Assembly (NCBI RefSeq): GCF_018282115.1
Contig: NZ_CP054306.1
Span: forward strand, 1,845,488 to 1,909,487
Origin: Synechocystis sp. PCC 7338
Lineage (GTDB): Bacteria > Cyanobacteriota > Cyanobacteriia > Cyanobacteriales > Microcystaceae
Direction: 5' to 3'
DNA: 64,000 nt
The translations under genes were made by a program, and so were the position numbers. Below, in pieces: positions 8,186 to 17,752 of the stretch. Each line of letters opens with the position of its first letter. The stretch's first letter is position 1. The notes below the pieces were generated by a model. The model saw nothing but the letters and a program-made list of their open reading frames with translations, did not search any database and had not been told where the DNA came from.

Positions 8186-10798
8186 ATGTCGTTTTTAACC
8201 TTTGATACCGAGTCCAACCAACGGAAAAGTTTTGAGTTGCCTGGTGCTAAGCCCCACTACAACCCCGATCGCCCTGGGCAGGTAAATCATATCTTTTTGG
8301 ACTTGAAAATCAACTTGGCAGAACGGCACTTACAGGGGGTTTGTCGCCTTACCCTCACGCCGGTGCGCCCTGGTATTCAACAATTGGTGTTGGATGCGGT
8401 GGATCTGAAAATTGCCTGGGTCTTGATGAAAGGAGTAAGTCAACATTTTGACCATGACGGCGATCGCCTAACCATTGACCTACTGCAACCGTTGGCCGCT
8501 GAGCCGGTGACCCTGGAAATTCAGTATGAATTGAAAAATCCCCGCCGGGGCATCTATTTTATCCAGCCCGATCGCCATTATCCAGAAAAGCCAGTGCAGG
8601 TCTGGACTCAGGGTGAAGATGAGGATTCCCGTTACTGGTTTCCCTGTTTCGACTATCCGGGGCAGTTGGCCACGTCGGAAATACGGGTGCAAGTGGCTAA
8701 GCCCTATCGGGTGATTTCCAACGGCAGTTTAATTGAGCAAAAAGATTTGGGCAATGAACAGGTTTTCCATTGGTCCCAAACCCAAATTCACCCCACCTAT
8801 TTAATGACCCTGGCGATCGGTGATTTTGCAGAAATAGCAGATAGTTATGGTGATCTGCCGGTGCGTTATTACGTCGAGAAAGGTCGGGAAGATGATGGAC
8901 AACGGAGCATGGGCAAAACCCCCCGTATGATTGAATTTTTTAATAAAGCCTTTGGCTATCCCTACGCCTATCCTAATTATGACCAAGTTTGCGTAGCGGA
9001 TTTCATTTTTGGGGGCATGGAAAATACTTCTACTACCCTGTTAATGGATCGTTGTTTACTGGATGAACGAGCGGCATTGGATAACCGCAATACGGAAAGT
9101 TTAGTCGCCCATGAACTAGCCCACCAATGGTTTGGTGATTTAGTAGTTATTAAACATTGGTCCCACGCTTGGCTCAAAGAAGGTATGGCTTCCTACGCCG
9201 AAGTTTTGTGGACAGACCACGAATATGGTCAAGATGAGGCGGCCTATTACCTGTTGGGGGAAGCAAGGAATTACTTAGCGGAAGATAGTTCCCGTTACCG
9301 CCGTCCCATTGTCACCCACGTTTATCGAGAAGCCATCGAACTTTACGATCGCCATTTGTATGAAAAGGGAGCCTGTGTTTATCACACGATTCGCACAGTA
9401 TTGGGGGACGAGTTATTTTTTAAAGCCGTCCATACCTTTGTGCAGGACAATGCCCACAGCACCGTGGAAACCATTGATTTACTGCGGGCCATTGAAAAAG
9501 CAACGGGTTTTAACCTCCTTTGGCTTTTTGATCAGTATGTTTTCCGGGGTGGCCACCCGGAATTTAAAGTTAGCTATAGCTGGGACAATGACAATAAATT
9601 AGCCAAGTTAACCATTACCCAAACCCAGGCTAAGGCGGATAGTAACCATAAAGACTTATTTAACTTGAAAATTCCCGTTGCCTTTAATTTCTTGGAAGCA
9701 GAAAAAATTACCACTCAAGTAATTCCCTTACAACTCAAAGAACGGGAGCAGGTCTTTTATTTTCCCCTCCACCGTAAGCCTGATTTTGTTAGCTTTGACC
9801 AGGGCAACAATTTCTTGAAAACAGTGGAATTAGCCTATCCGCTGGCGGAATTAAAAGCCCAATGCACCCGTGACCCAGACCCGATTTCCCGTATCCAAGC
9901 GGCGATCGCCATTGCTAAACAAGGAGGCTTAGAAGCAGTGGAATTTCTGGGGGAAAGACTACAAAAAGAATCTTTCTGGGGAGTGCGAGTAGAAATCGCT
10001 GAACAGTTGGCGGGCATTAACTTGGACCAAGTGGGCACCCTATTGAGCCAAGGATTGGCAAAGAATGACCACCCCAAGGTGCGACGGGCAATCATTGCTT
10101 CTTTGGCCAAGATCAAAACCTCTGCCAGTTACGAAGCGATCAAAAAGTGTTTAGCCCAAGGGGAAGCTAGTTACTACGCAGAGTCAGCGGCGGCTAGTGC
10201 CCTTGGTGCTTTGGGATCTGGTCTGCTCAAGGACAACGAAGGGGAAATTATCGAACAATTAACAGCCGTGTTGCAAACCCGCCCTGGTTGGAATGAAGTG
10301 GTGCGTTGTGGGGCGATCGCCGGTCTGAGTCAATTGACCACTTCCCCCCAAGCAGTGGATACGATTTTGACCTACACCGCTAATGGTGTGTCCCAACCTC
10401 TGCGACTGGCCTCCATTCGAGCTTTAGGAGCCGTTTCCGTTGGGCAATCCCCCGAAAAACTGACGGAAATTCTAGAGCAACTAACAGTGATCGCCCAGGA
10501 GGAATTTTTCCTTACCCAGGTTTCTGTTACTGCTGCCCTCGGTCAAATGGAAACCCCCAAGGCGATCGGTATTTTGCAGAATCTCGCCAACCAAACCCCG
10601 GATGGTCGGGTACGGCGCATGGCGGAAGAAGCAGTGAAAAAAGTCCAAGCCAAAATCGGCAGTGACGAAAAAATTAAAGACCTTCAAACTAACCTAGAAA
10701 AACTTCAGCAGGAAAATCAGGATCTCCAGAGTCGCCTTGCTAAATTAGAAACCCAGTTTGCCCAGACTTCCTCCAATAAAGAAAATCAGCAGGATTAA
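8186..10798 (+). CDS. pepN: M1-family aminopeptidase N with C-terminal HEAT-like repeats and coiled coil
   Basis: About 870 residues. The zinc site HELAHQWFGD followed 18 residues later by WLKEGMASYAE, and the upstream exopeptidase motif GGMEN, define an M1 metallopeptidase that removes N-terminal amino acids from peptides. The last third is built of helical HEAT-like repeats (for example PKVRRAIIASLAKI and ASIRALGAVSV), ending in a short coiled coil (NLEKLQQENQDLQSRLAKLE). A GTG at 8153 would add 11 residues, but the GAGGAG preceding it abuts that codon with no spacing, so ATG 8186 is preferred with some doubt. It lies 181 bases after gap2 and probably has its own promoter. Confidence 0.92.
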   Translation: MSFLTFDTESNQRKSFELPGAKPHYNPDRPGQVNHIFLDLKINLAERHLQGVCRLTLTPVRPGIQQLVLDAVDLKIAWVLMKGVSQHFDHDGDRLTIDLLQPLAAEPVTLEIQYELKNPRRGIYFIQPDRHYPEKPVQVWTQGEDEDSRYWFPCFDYPGQLATSEIRVQVAKPYRVISNGSLIEQKDLGNEQVFHWSQTQIHPTYLMTLAIGDFAEIADSYGDLPVRYYVEKGREDDGQRSMGKTPRMIEFFNKAFGYPYAYPNYDQVCVADFIFGGMENTSTTLLMDRCLLDERAALDNRNTESLVAHELAHQWFGDLVVIKHWSHAWLKEGMASYAEVLWTDHEYGQDEAAYYLLGEARNYLAEDSSRYRRPIVTHVYREAIELYDRHLYEKGACVYHTIRTVLGDELFFKAVHTFVQDNAHSTVETIDLLRAIEKATGFNLLWLFDQYVFRGGHPEFKVSYSWDNDNKLAKLTITQTQAKADSNHKDLFNLKIPVAFNFLEAEKITTQVIPLQLKEREQVFYFPLHRKPDFVSFDQGNNFLKTVELAYPLAELKAQCTRDPDPISRIQAAIAIAKQGGLEAVEFLGERLQKESFWGVRVEIAEQLAGINLDQVGTLLSQGLAKNDHPKVRRAIIASLAKIKTSASYEAIKKCLAQGEASYYAESAAASALGALGSGLLKDNEGEIIEQLTAVLQTRPGWNEVVRCGAIAGLSQLTTSPQAVDTILTYTANGVSQPLRLASIRALGAVSVGQSPEKLTEILEQLTVIAQEEFFLTQVSVTAALGQMETPKAIGILQNLANQTPDGRVRRMAEEAVKKVQAKIGSDEKIKDLQTNLEKLQQENQDLQSRLAKLETQFAQTSSNKENQQD

Positions 10799-10878
10799 CT
10801 GTTAGCCCCATTTAGGTTAGCGTAGGAGCAAAAAGACTACTAAAATAATCTTGTCTAACAACCGCAGTCTACAATACT

Positions 10879-11421
10879 ATGGCTCTAATAAATTGTCAGG
10901 AGTTTAACAGGGAATATAGCGACACAGCTAAAGCCTGTCCTCATTGTGGATTTACACCAAAAAAAGCAAACCGAAGGGGATGTTCTGGGCCTTTCTTGTT
11001 AACAATCTCCATAGCACTTGCAATCTTTACTATGATTGTGGCGTTGTCCGGTAATCAGACCGAAACATCACCTTCTGGTTCTCTTCCAAATCAAGAATCT
11101 AGTCCATCAATAGAAAATCATACTGTCCAATCAGATTTTGATTGGTTGAAAGGCGGTACATTACATAATTCGACGGTGCTTGAGTGGAAAAATGGTAGTT
11201 ATGAAAATAAGCTAGCAACCGCTGCTGATTGGTTAGCAAGTACGATTTGGAAAAATCATCTAAACTCAGCTTCAGATTTTGATGTTTTAAAAGAGAAGAC
11301 CTAATTATTGGTTGTTGGTGTTGACTACATAATTCAAGATCAGGAAATTGATTCTTTGAAAGTGGTCGAAATCTCAACTGCTGTGATCCTAAGCACTCCT
11401 CAGTTGAATCCTAATCCATAG
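10879..11421 (+). pseudogene. Zinc-ribbon membrane-anchored protein, interrupted by an in-frame TAA
   Basis: The frame opens at ATG 10879 with a degenerate zinc ribbon: MALINCQEFNREYSDTAKACPHCG has one CxxC intact, while the first pair is reduced to C-x-x-F. A transmembrane segment (LLTISIALAIFTMIVAL) and a Ser/Pro linker follow, then a domain beginning KLATAADWLASTIW. TAA at 11302-11304 stops the 141-residue product. Reading straight through in the same frame gives 38 more residues (LLVVGVDYIIQDQEIDSLKV, then VEISTAVI) that continue the domain naturally, to TAG at 11421. A CAA-to-TAA change would explain it. The region is A+T-rich compared with its neighbours. Either the truncated form is used or the gene is decaying. 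Confidence 0.6.
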
Positions 11422-11635
11422 TCTCCTCACCCTACCGACATATCACTGAGCAACTACATCATGTGATGGAGTAATAATTTGATTTTCTTGGTACTATAAA
11501 ACTTTGGCTACGATCATGTTGTGAGATCCAACCCGAAAATTGAAGAGGATAAGAAGGAATTTAACTTAAGACCTCAGATTAATTATTCTTGCCAATGCCA
11601 ACGGCGATCGCAATTTTCTCCCAAACGGCATGGCT

Positions 11636-11995
11636 TCAAAGAATAAAAACGCCAATTGCTATTTGAACTGCCTTTTGAATTTGCTCTAAAGCGATAGAAG
11701 AAATTGCACCATAGGGGCCTTGCTCTAAATGAATTTTACGGATAGCAGAAATATTGTCGCAGAGAGCCAAGGAATCTTTGCTGAGACCACCTTCCCCCTG
11801 GGGAATTAAGATTCGGGTTGGCGTTATTCCCCCAGAAAGATCACTGGAAAAAGGGACAACCAAAACACTGCTGGAAAACTGATTACGAACATTTAAGGAA
11901 ATTACCACCGCTGGGCGTTTTTTAGTATCACCGAGGGACTTTAAAGGGCGAATTAGATAAATTTCACCCTGATGGGGATAAAGTGTCTCCCCCAT
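11636..11995 (-). CDS. MazF/PemK-family toxin (endoribonuclease)
   Basis: The 119-residue protein has the family layout: an N-terminal QGEIYLIRPL strand, KKRPAVVIS with the conserved Arg-Pro, then VVPFSSD and a late DNISAIRKIHLEQGPYG block. Such proteins cleave mRNA in single-stranded regions and are held inactive by a partner antitoxin. Its ATG lies one base after the stop of the ribbon-helix-helix gene upstream, so the two are cotranscribed with the antitoxin first, as usual for type II pairs. Nothing follows for about 210 bases downstream. It appears full length. Confidence 0.85.
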   Translation of the reverse strand: MGETLYPHQGEIYLIRPLKSLGDTKKRPAVVISLNVRNQFSSSVLVVPFSSDLSGGITPTRILIPQGEGGLSKDSLALCDNISAIRKIHLEQGPYGAISSIALEQIQKAVQIAIGVFIL

Positions 11996-11996
11996 A

Positions 11997-12251
11997 TCAA
12001 ATGCCTTCGGATAGGTTAATATGCTCTATTTCGCTCTGGGCAAAATCGGCCCAATCTTGATCGAATTTTTGAGATTCCTGGGACTGTTGCTGATAAAAAA
12101 CCAACAATTGCTCTTCAAGATGACGTTGATACCAAAGTCGTAATCCTTCTTCCACCGCCGTAGAACGGTTTTCAGTTAGACGATCAATGTTTTTCAAGAG
12201 GGCAACATCAACGGTAACGGAAATACGTTGCTTGTTCGCAGTGCAAGACAT
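11997..12251 (-). CDS. Ribbon-helix-helix antitoxin partner of the MazF-like toxin
   Basis: The 84-residue protein starts MSCTANKQRISVTVDVALLKNID, where RISVTVD resembles the DNA-contacting beta strand of MetJ/Arc-type repressors, followed by two helices (TENRSTAVEEGLRLWYQRH). The C-terminal acidic tail (DQDWADFAQSEIE) is the kind of segment that wraps the toxin. It sits immediately upstream of the toxin gene, and a perfect palindrome lies 26 bases before its start, consistent with autoregulation. The antitoxin role is inferred from fold and position. Confidence 0.8.
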   Translation of the reverse strand: MSCTANKQRISVTVDVALLKNIDRLTENRSTAVEEGLRLWYQRHLEEQLLVFYQQQSQESQKFDQDWADFAQSEIEHINLSEGI

Positions 12252-12277
12252 TTGTGGGACTCACTGGATTACTTTTT

Positions 12278-12296
12278 ATATGATATTTTATCATAT
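12278..12296. promoter_or_regulatory. Palindromic putative operator of the toxin-antitoxin pair
   Basis: ATATGATA-TTT-TATCATAT is a perfect eight-base inverted repeat with a three-base centre, 26 bases upstream of the antitoxin start in an A+T-rich promoter region. Ribbon-helix-helix antitoxins typically bind such palindromes to repress their own operon. Binding is inferred. Confidence 0.55.
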
Positions 12297-12597
12297 TAAT
12301 CAGATTTGACAGTGGCGATCGCCAGTACGTTATGGGGGCAAGGTAGGGCTAACCACACCCTTCCCAGCGCCTTCAAACCCTTTGCCCATCCCCTGGGCAT
12401 CTTGCAGAAATCTTGGCCGCTCGTTACAATCCTTCAAAATATTCTCACTTTGTAAGGGATAATGGATAAAACTTGACTCTGTCCGTCTTGTTCGGTTAAC
12501 ACAACCTATAGACAAGGGTTTTATTTACCCAACGCAGAATAAAAATTAAATCGTCTTTTAAGACACAAAACACTATTCGTTACTAGAAGGAGCGTCA

Positions 12598-14121
12598 ATG
12601 GGACTACCTTGGTATCGCGTTCATACAGTTGTCCTGAATGATCCAGGGCGACTCATCTCTGTCCATTTAATGCACACAGCCCTTGTGGCTGGCTGGGCTG
12701 GGTCCATGGCTCTCTATGAGTTGGCCATTTTTGACTCCAGCGATGCTGTGCTCAACCCCATGTGGCGGCAAGGCATGTTCGTTTTGCCCTTCATGGCCCG
12801 CCTCGGTGTCACCAGTTCCTGGAATGGCTGGAGCGTCACCGGAGAAACTGGTTTGGATCCCGGTTTCTGGTCCTTCGAAGGAGTAGCCGCCGCCCACATC
12901 GTCCTTTCTGGTCTGCTGTTCCTGGCCGCCGTATGGCACTGGGTTTTCTGGGACTTAGAATTATTCGTCGACCCCCGTACCGGTGAATCTGCCTTAGATT
13001 TGCCGAAAATGTTTGGTATTCACCTTTTCCTCTCCGGTTTACTCTGCTTTGGCTTTGGTGCCTTCCACCTCACCGGTGTTTGGGGCCCGGGCATGTGGGT
13101 TTCCGACCCCTATGGTCTGACAGGCCATGTACAACCGGTGGCACCGGAATGGGGACCGGCAGGTTTTAACCCCTTCAACCCCGGCGGTGTAGTGGCTCAC
13201 CACATTGCCGCTGGTATTGTTGGTATTATTGCTGGTCTTTTCCACCTCACGGTACGCCCCCCCGAACGCTTGTATAAAGCTCTCCGCATGGGGAACATTG
13301 AAACCGTATTGTCCAGTAGTATTGCCGCGGTATTTTTCGCCGCTTTCGTTGTGGCCGGTACCATGTGGTACGGTAACGCCACCACTCCCATCGAACTTTT
13401 TGGACCTACCCGTTACCAGTGGGATAAGGGTTATTTCCAAGAAGAAATTCAACGGCGAGTTGATAGCCAGTTAGCAGAAGGGGCTTCTTTATCTGAAGCC
13501 TGGTCTACCATACCTGAAAAGTTGGCTTTCTACGATTACGTTGGTAACAGCCCCGCCAAAGGTGGTTTGTTCCGTACCGGTGCCATGAACAGTGGCGATG
13601 GCATTGCCCAAGAATGGATTGGTCACCCAGTCTTCAAAGATAAAGAAGGTCGGGTGCTGGATGTCCGTCGTATGCCCAACTTCTTTGAAACCTTCCCCGT
13701 CATCATGACCGATGAAGATGGAGTGGTGCGTGCCGACATTCCTTTCCGTCGTTCCGAGTCTAAATTCAGTGTGGAACAAACCGGTGTTACCGTCAGCTTC
13801 TATGGTGGTGCCTTGGATGGCCAAACCTTCAACAATCCTAGCGATGTGAAGAAATTTGCCCGGAAAGCCCAATTGGGTGAAGCCTTTGACTTCGACACTG
13901 AAACCTTTAACTCCGATGGTGTGTTCCGCACCAGTCCCCGGGGTTGGTTTACCTTTGGCCACGCCGTCTTCGCCTTGCTGTTCTTCTTTGGCCACATCTG
14001 GCATGGTTCCCGTACTCTGTTCCGGGATGTATTTGCTGGAGTTGATCCTGGTTTGGAAGAGCAAGTGGAATTTGGGGTATTTGCTAAAGTTGGTGACCTT
14101 TCCACCCGGAAAGAAGCCTAG
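12598..14121 (+). CDS. psbB: Photosystem II chlorophyll-binding core antenna CP47
   Basis: The 507-residue protein is CP47, the thylakoid inner antenna passing excitation to the PSII reaction centre. It begins [19 protein letters not shown], and the six transmembrane helices carry the expected histidine pairs (for example [33 protein letters not shown]). The large lumenal loop lies between about residues 260 and 450, and the last helix ends [22 protein letters not shown] at 12587-12592 precedes ATG by five bases. The gene is intact and full length. No psbT-like small gene was seen directly downstream. It is followed by its own terminator. Confidence 0.98.
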   Translation: MGLPWYRVHTVVLNDPGRLISVHLMHTALVAGWAGSMALYELAIFDSSDAVLNPMWRQGMFVLPFMARLGVTSSWNGWSVTGETGLDPGFWSFEGVAAAHIVLSGLLFLAAVWHWVFWDLELFVDPRTGESALDLPKMFGIHLFLSGLLCFGFGAFHLTGVWGPGMWVSDPYGLTGHVQPVAPEWGPAGFNPFNPGGVVAHHIAAGIVGIIAGLFHLTVRPPERLYKALRMGNIETVLSSSIAAVFFAAFVVAGTMWYGNATTPIELFGPTRYQWDKGYFQEEIQRRVDSQLAEGASLSEAWSTIPEKLAFYDYVGNSPAKGGLFRTGAMNSGDGIAQEWIGHPVFKDKEGRVLDVRRMPNFFETFPVIMTDEDGVVRADIPFRRSESKFSVEQTGVTVSFYGGALDGQTFNNPSDVKKFARKAQLGEAFDFDTETFNSDGVFRTSPRGWFTFGHAVFALLFFFGHIWHGSRTLFRDVFAGVDPGLEEQVEFGVFAKVGDLSTRKEA

Positions 14122-14220
14122 GTTCCCCGAGGCCTTGAGCTAAAAATTAAGTTTTTGAGAATACCTACCTTTGCGGGGTTAACTCAATAACAATTTGACA
14201 TTTACAGAAACTATTTCTAT

Positions 14221-14254
14221 GGCGATTTCTTCTACGGGAGAAGTCGCTTTTTGT
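14221..14254 (+). terminator. Terminator after psbB
   Basis: A near-perfect hairpin (GCGATTTCTTC pairing with GAGAAGTCGC around a short loop) runs into TTTTTG. It lies 100 bases after the psbB stop and would separate psbB from the downstream glycan island. Confidence 0.7.
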
Positions 14255-14373
14255 TGTTGTTTTTCGATTATTGATGGTCTTACCAGTGTGCTATGATTCC
14301 AGGGTCAAAGCCCGTGGTAAGCAATTGAATTTTGTTGCTTTTACTGATTTTTTAACAGCCCTTAATTATCACC

Positions 14374-17300
14374 ATGGCCGAATTAGCCGGATTAACTGAG
14401 AATTACTACACCCTGCAACAGGAGCTAGCCGATGCCCTCCAAGCCCTTGGCCGTAGTATTCACTCTTTGGAAAGGGACATAGTTATCAGCCATTGTGAAA
14501 TTAATGCCGACCATGGGGTGGGGGTGTTACTACAAAGACTTTTTCCCAACTCAGATGAGCTATTGACAATTCGCTCCCATGATCTTTACGGCGGGCAACA
14601 GGAGTTTGGCGATCGCCATTTTTTGGTGCAGGGAGAAAATTTTGTCACCATTGCCCAACAAGTGCAATCACTTTTGCAATATTACGCTCCCCGAAGACTT
14701 TTATCGGTACCCTATTTCCCAGAGGATTACCGAATTTCCATTGCCCTAAAGCGACTGTATAACTGTCCATTGTGTGTTTTCATTATGGACGATCAAAATA
14801 TTTACTCTCCCCAGGTGCCCGATAGTTTGGTAGAGGAATTATTGTACCGAGCCGATATTTGCTTGGGCATTTCCCGTCCCCTCTGTGATGCCTACGAAGC
14901 CAAATTTAAGCGTAAGTTTTGGTTTGTGCCTCCAGTGGTGCAGGGGCATTTGATCCAAACTGAGCAACCCCAGAGCTGGGACAGATCGCCGAGTGAGCGT
15001 CAGGGGGTGATGATTGGCAATGTCTGGAGTCAACAATGGTTAGATCAACTGCGGTCTTTGTGTCGAACCACGGGTGTAAAAATTGATTGGTATGGTAACC
15101 CCAACCGGGATTGGCTTAGTTTTACCGAAGCGGAGTTGGGGGAAGACGGCATTAACTTTAAGGGCTTTGTGCCGGAAGATGAGTTGATTAATCTCCTCCG
15201 AACTGCTGATTTTGCCGTTATTCCCACAGGCATTTCTGATCAAAGCGGCGATCGCCCAGAGTTAACAAAATTAAGCCTGCCTTCCCGCAGTTGCTTTATC
15301 ACTGCCACTGCTAATTTGCCGATCTTGGTGGTTGGGAGTGCTGAAAGTGCCGTGGCCCAATTTGTCCAGAGCCAGGGCATTGGTGCTGTCTGTGCTTACC
15401 AGCCGGAGGACTTTTCCGCCAAAATTGATTACTTGTTAGAGAACCAAGGGCGTATGCGCCAACAGGCTTTTAAGCTTGGGAAAAACCTCAGTGCGGACGG
15501 CATTGCCCAATGGATTTGGGATTCCCTTGCCCAAGGTCAAGCTATGGATGCACGTTTTGAAGCTCAACAAAAACCGGTCAAGATCATCGATGCCAGTGTA
15601 GTCATTACCCCCAACGAAGTCACCTATCGCCACGGCACAGGAGCTTTGATCAAACGGGTATTTCCCAATGATGCCCAAATTATTTCTGTGCGTTCCGAGA
15701 ACCATTACGGCGGTGATCATAACTTCGGCATCGAGTCTTACCATCTTCCCCAGCAGGGCTGGAGTCGTAAACAAATTTTCACCAATATTGCCCAGATTTT
15801 CGCCGACCATGAAGTTAGTCGGATTTTTTGCGTGCCCTATTACAGGGAGGATGTGCTGACGGCGATCGCCATTAAAGAATTGTTTGGGGTGCCCCTGGGC
15901 ATTTGGATTATGGACGACCAGAACGTAGCAGTTAACAATATCCCCGACGATTTAATGCGGGAGTTTTTGGAAAAGTCCAATGTGCGCTTTGCCACCCATC
16001 CAGAACTGCGGGATGCCTATGAAAATAAATTTGGTTTGAAGTTTTGGATTTTGCCAGCAGTGGTGCCCCATGGGTTGATTAAAACGGAAATTTTTCAGCC
16101 CCTAGAGGAGAATTGTCAACAAAAACGGGGAGCCCTCCTGGGCAGTATCTGGAGCCAACAATGGTTTGCTGAACTTTGCCACAGCACGAAGGAAGCTGAT
16201 GTGCAATTGGATTGGTACGGCAACTCCAAATATTATTGGCTGACAGAATCTAATGAAGATTTACAGGTTAAAGGTATTTATGCCCAAGGACTTTTTCCCG
16301 AAGATAAATTGGTGGAAAAACTACAGGAATACCCTTTTGTGGTGGTTCCCACTGGCACCATGGATGAGTGGGACGACCAGCCCCAGCTATCTCAACTTAG
16401 TTTACCGGGAAGGATTTTATTTGCCCTGGCCACATCTAACACGCCGATAATTTTGATGGGGAGTGAAAAAACTTCCGCCGCTAGTTTTATTAATCGCTTT
16501 CAGATTGGCGTGGTCTGTGACTATACCCCAGAAAGTTTTGGGGCTGCAGTAGCCGAAGTGTTAGATCCTCAACGTCAAAGAGTTCTTAGGGAAAATGCCG
16601 TGGCAGTGGCAGAAAAATTTGGTGATCAAAATATTGATAGTTGGATTTGGGATTCCCTCGCTGAAGGACAAGCCGTCGATGACCGCTTTGAATCCCTATT
16701 CCGGCGATCGCCGATTGACTTAGTGCATTTCATTGAACCTCCAGTACCCAGCCTGATCTACAAGGATTACGCCCAGGTGTACCAAGTTATGCGACGCTTA
16801 AAGGTCAACCATTACCATCCCGATTTTGTCATGGATGTGGGGGCTTCCCACGGCATTTGGTCTCACACCGCTAGTCAACTGTTTCCCGAAGCCCGATTCA
16901 TTTTGATTGATCCTTTGATTAATCGTTATGAACAGGCTGCCCGCAACTATTACTTGAAGAACATTCCCAAAGCTAAGTTTTTAGAAATTGCCGTCTCCGA
17001 CCAATCGGGCCAGCTCAGTTTTCAGGTTTCCCCCGATCTTTACGGTAGTTCTCTGCTCACTCCCGCCGATTTTCGGGACTATGAAACGGTGACAGTGGCG
17101 GTCAAAACCCTAGACCAGGTGGCCGAGGAAGAAAATCTTCAAGGGCGGGGTACCCTCAAACTTGATGTGCAGTGCGCCGAACATATTGTCTTGGCGGGGG
17201 CAAAAAATTTCCTCGAGCAGGTGGATTTAGTGGTGGCAGAACTTTCCTACGTCCGCTATGACGAAAATGCTTTGGTTTTTTTAGAGATGCTTAATCTCTT

Positions 17301-17433
17301 GGATCAATTGGGTTTCCGCTATTACGATGAAACCGGTGAATGGCGATCGCCCATTGATGGTACCCTATTGCAGAAAGAAGTGGTGTTTATCCGTCAGGAT
17401 TTCTTGGTACCTGAAACTAGCCGCAAAATCTAG
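14374..17433 (+). CDS. Large protein with two glycosyltransferase-like halves and a C-terminal FkbM methyltransferase domain
   Basis: The 1019-residue protein contains an internal duplication of about 370 residues. Paired landmarks are HGVGVLLQRLFPN (from residue 47) and HGTGALIKRVFPND (about 419), NVWSQQW and SIWSQQW, DWYGN in both, and GQAMDARFE and GQAVDDRFE closing each copy. Each copy reads like a GT4/GT-B-type glycosyltransferase with a late PTG-containing segment, but I cannot name the sugar. From about residue 820 comes an FkbM-type SAM methyltransferase (MDVGASHGIWSH, LKLDVQCAEH), likely O-methylating a sugar. It starts at ATG 14374 with no obvious Shine-Dalgarno. The neighbourhood suggests surface glycan work. 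Function is inferred. Confidence 0.8.
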   Translation: MAELAGLTENYYTLQQELADALQALGRSIHSLERDIVISHCEINADHGVGVLLQRLFPNSDELLTIRSHDLYGGQQEFGDRHFLVQGENFVTIAQQVQSLLQYYAPRRLLSVPYFPEDYRISIALKRLYNCPLCVFIMDDQNIYSPQVPDSLVEELLYRADICLGISRPLCDAYEAKFKRKFWFVPPVVQGHLIQTEQPQSWDRSPSERQGVMIGNVWSQQWLDQLRSLCRTTGVKIDWYGNPNRDWLSFTEAELGEDGINFKGFVPEDELINLLRTADFAVIPTGISDQSGDRPELTKLSLPSRSCFITATANLPILVVGSAESAVAQFVQSQGIGAVCAYQPEDFSAKIDYLLENQGRMRQQAFKLGKNLSADGIAQWIWDSLAQGQAMDARFEAQQKPVKIIDASVVITPNEVTYRHGTGALIKRVFPNDAQIISVRSENHYGGDHNFGIESYHLPQQGWSRKQIFTNIAQIFADHEVSRIFCVPYYREDVLTAIAIKELFGVPLGIWIMDDQNVAVNNIPDDLMREFLEKSNVRFATHPELRDAYENKFGLKFWILPAVVPHGLIKTEIFQPLEENCQQKRGALLGSIWSQQWFAELCHSTKEADVQLDWYGNSKYYWLTESNEDLQVKGIYAQGLFPEDKLVEKLQEYPFVVVPTGTMDEWDDQPQLSQLSLPGRILFALATSNTPIILMGSEKTSAASFINRFQIGVVCDYTPESFGAAVAEVLDPQRQRVLRENAVAVAEKFGDQNIDSWIWDSLAEGQAVDDRFESLFRRSPIDLVHFIEPPVPSLIYKDYAQVYQVMRRLKVNHYHPDFVMDVGASHGIWSHTASQLFPEARFILIDPLINRYEQAARNYYLKNIPKAKFLEIAVSDQSGQLSFQVSPDLYGSSLLTPADFRDYETVTVAVKTLDQVAEEENLQGRGTLKLDVQCAEHIVLAGAKNFLEQVDLVVAELSYVRYDENALVFLEMLNLLDQLGFRYYDETGEWRSPIDGTLLQKEVVFIRQDFLVPETSRKI

Positions 17434-17752
17434 CTTTTTTTCTGGTTCTTCTATTCTGTTTAAGTTTTTTCTTCTTTTTTTTTGTGATTCTAATTTCCAA
17501 TCTCGACAACAAAACAAAATAGAACAATTAATTAGGGTTGAGGTTAAGATTCATGAAGATAATCCTTGCAGCTTGTGGTTATAGCAACTAGTATAGGACT
17601 CAACCCTGATTAGAAATTTTTGCTTTTCAGCGATCATCGCCCGGAGACTTAGGGGCTGATTTTGTTAGGGGTGCCATTGGGGGAAAAAACGGTAGACAAC
17701 CTGACAATGAAAACAATTCTCTCAAAAAAACATTAAACGGATTCAAATCACC
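17434..17752. other. Non-coding stretch, 319 bases
   Basis: The segment begins with long T-rich runs after the large glycosyltransferase gene, with no clear hairpin before them, and continues with A+T-rich sequence. I see no convincing coding frame, RNA gene or repeat. It presumably holds the end of the upstream transcript and the promoter of the DUF4347 gene. Confidence 0.5.

Noticed and set aside
12330-12515. Small minus-strand frame before psbB
   Set aside because: No similarity and overlaps the psbB promoter region.
13489-14064. Long minus-strand frame opposite psbB
   Set aside because: Shadow of a strongly biased coding sequence; no similarity to a known protein is visible.
14122-14373. 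A psbT gene downstream of psbB
   Set aside because: No short membrane-helix frame with psbT-like sequence is present; only the terminator is seen.
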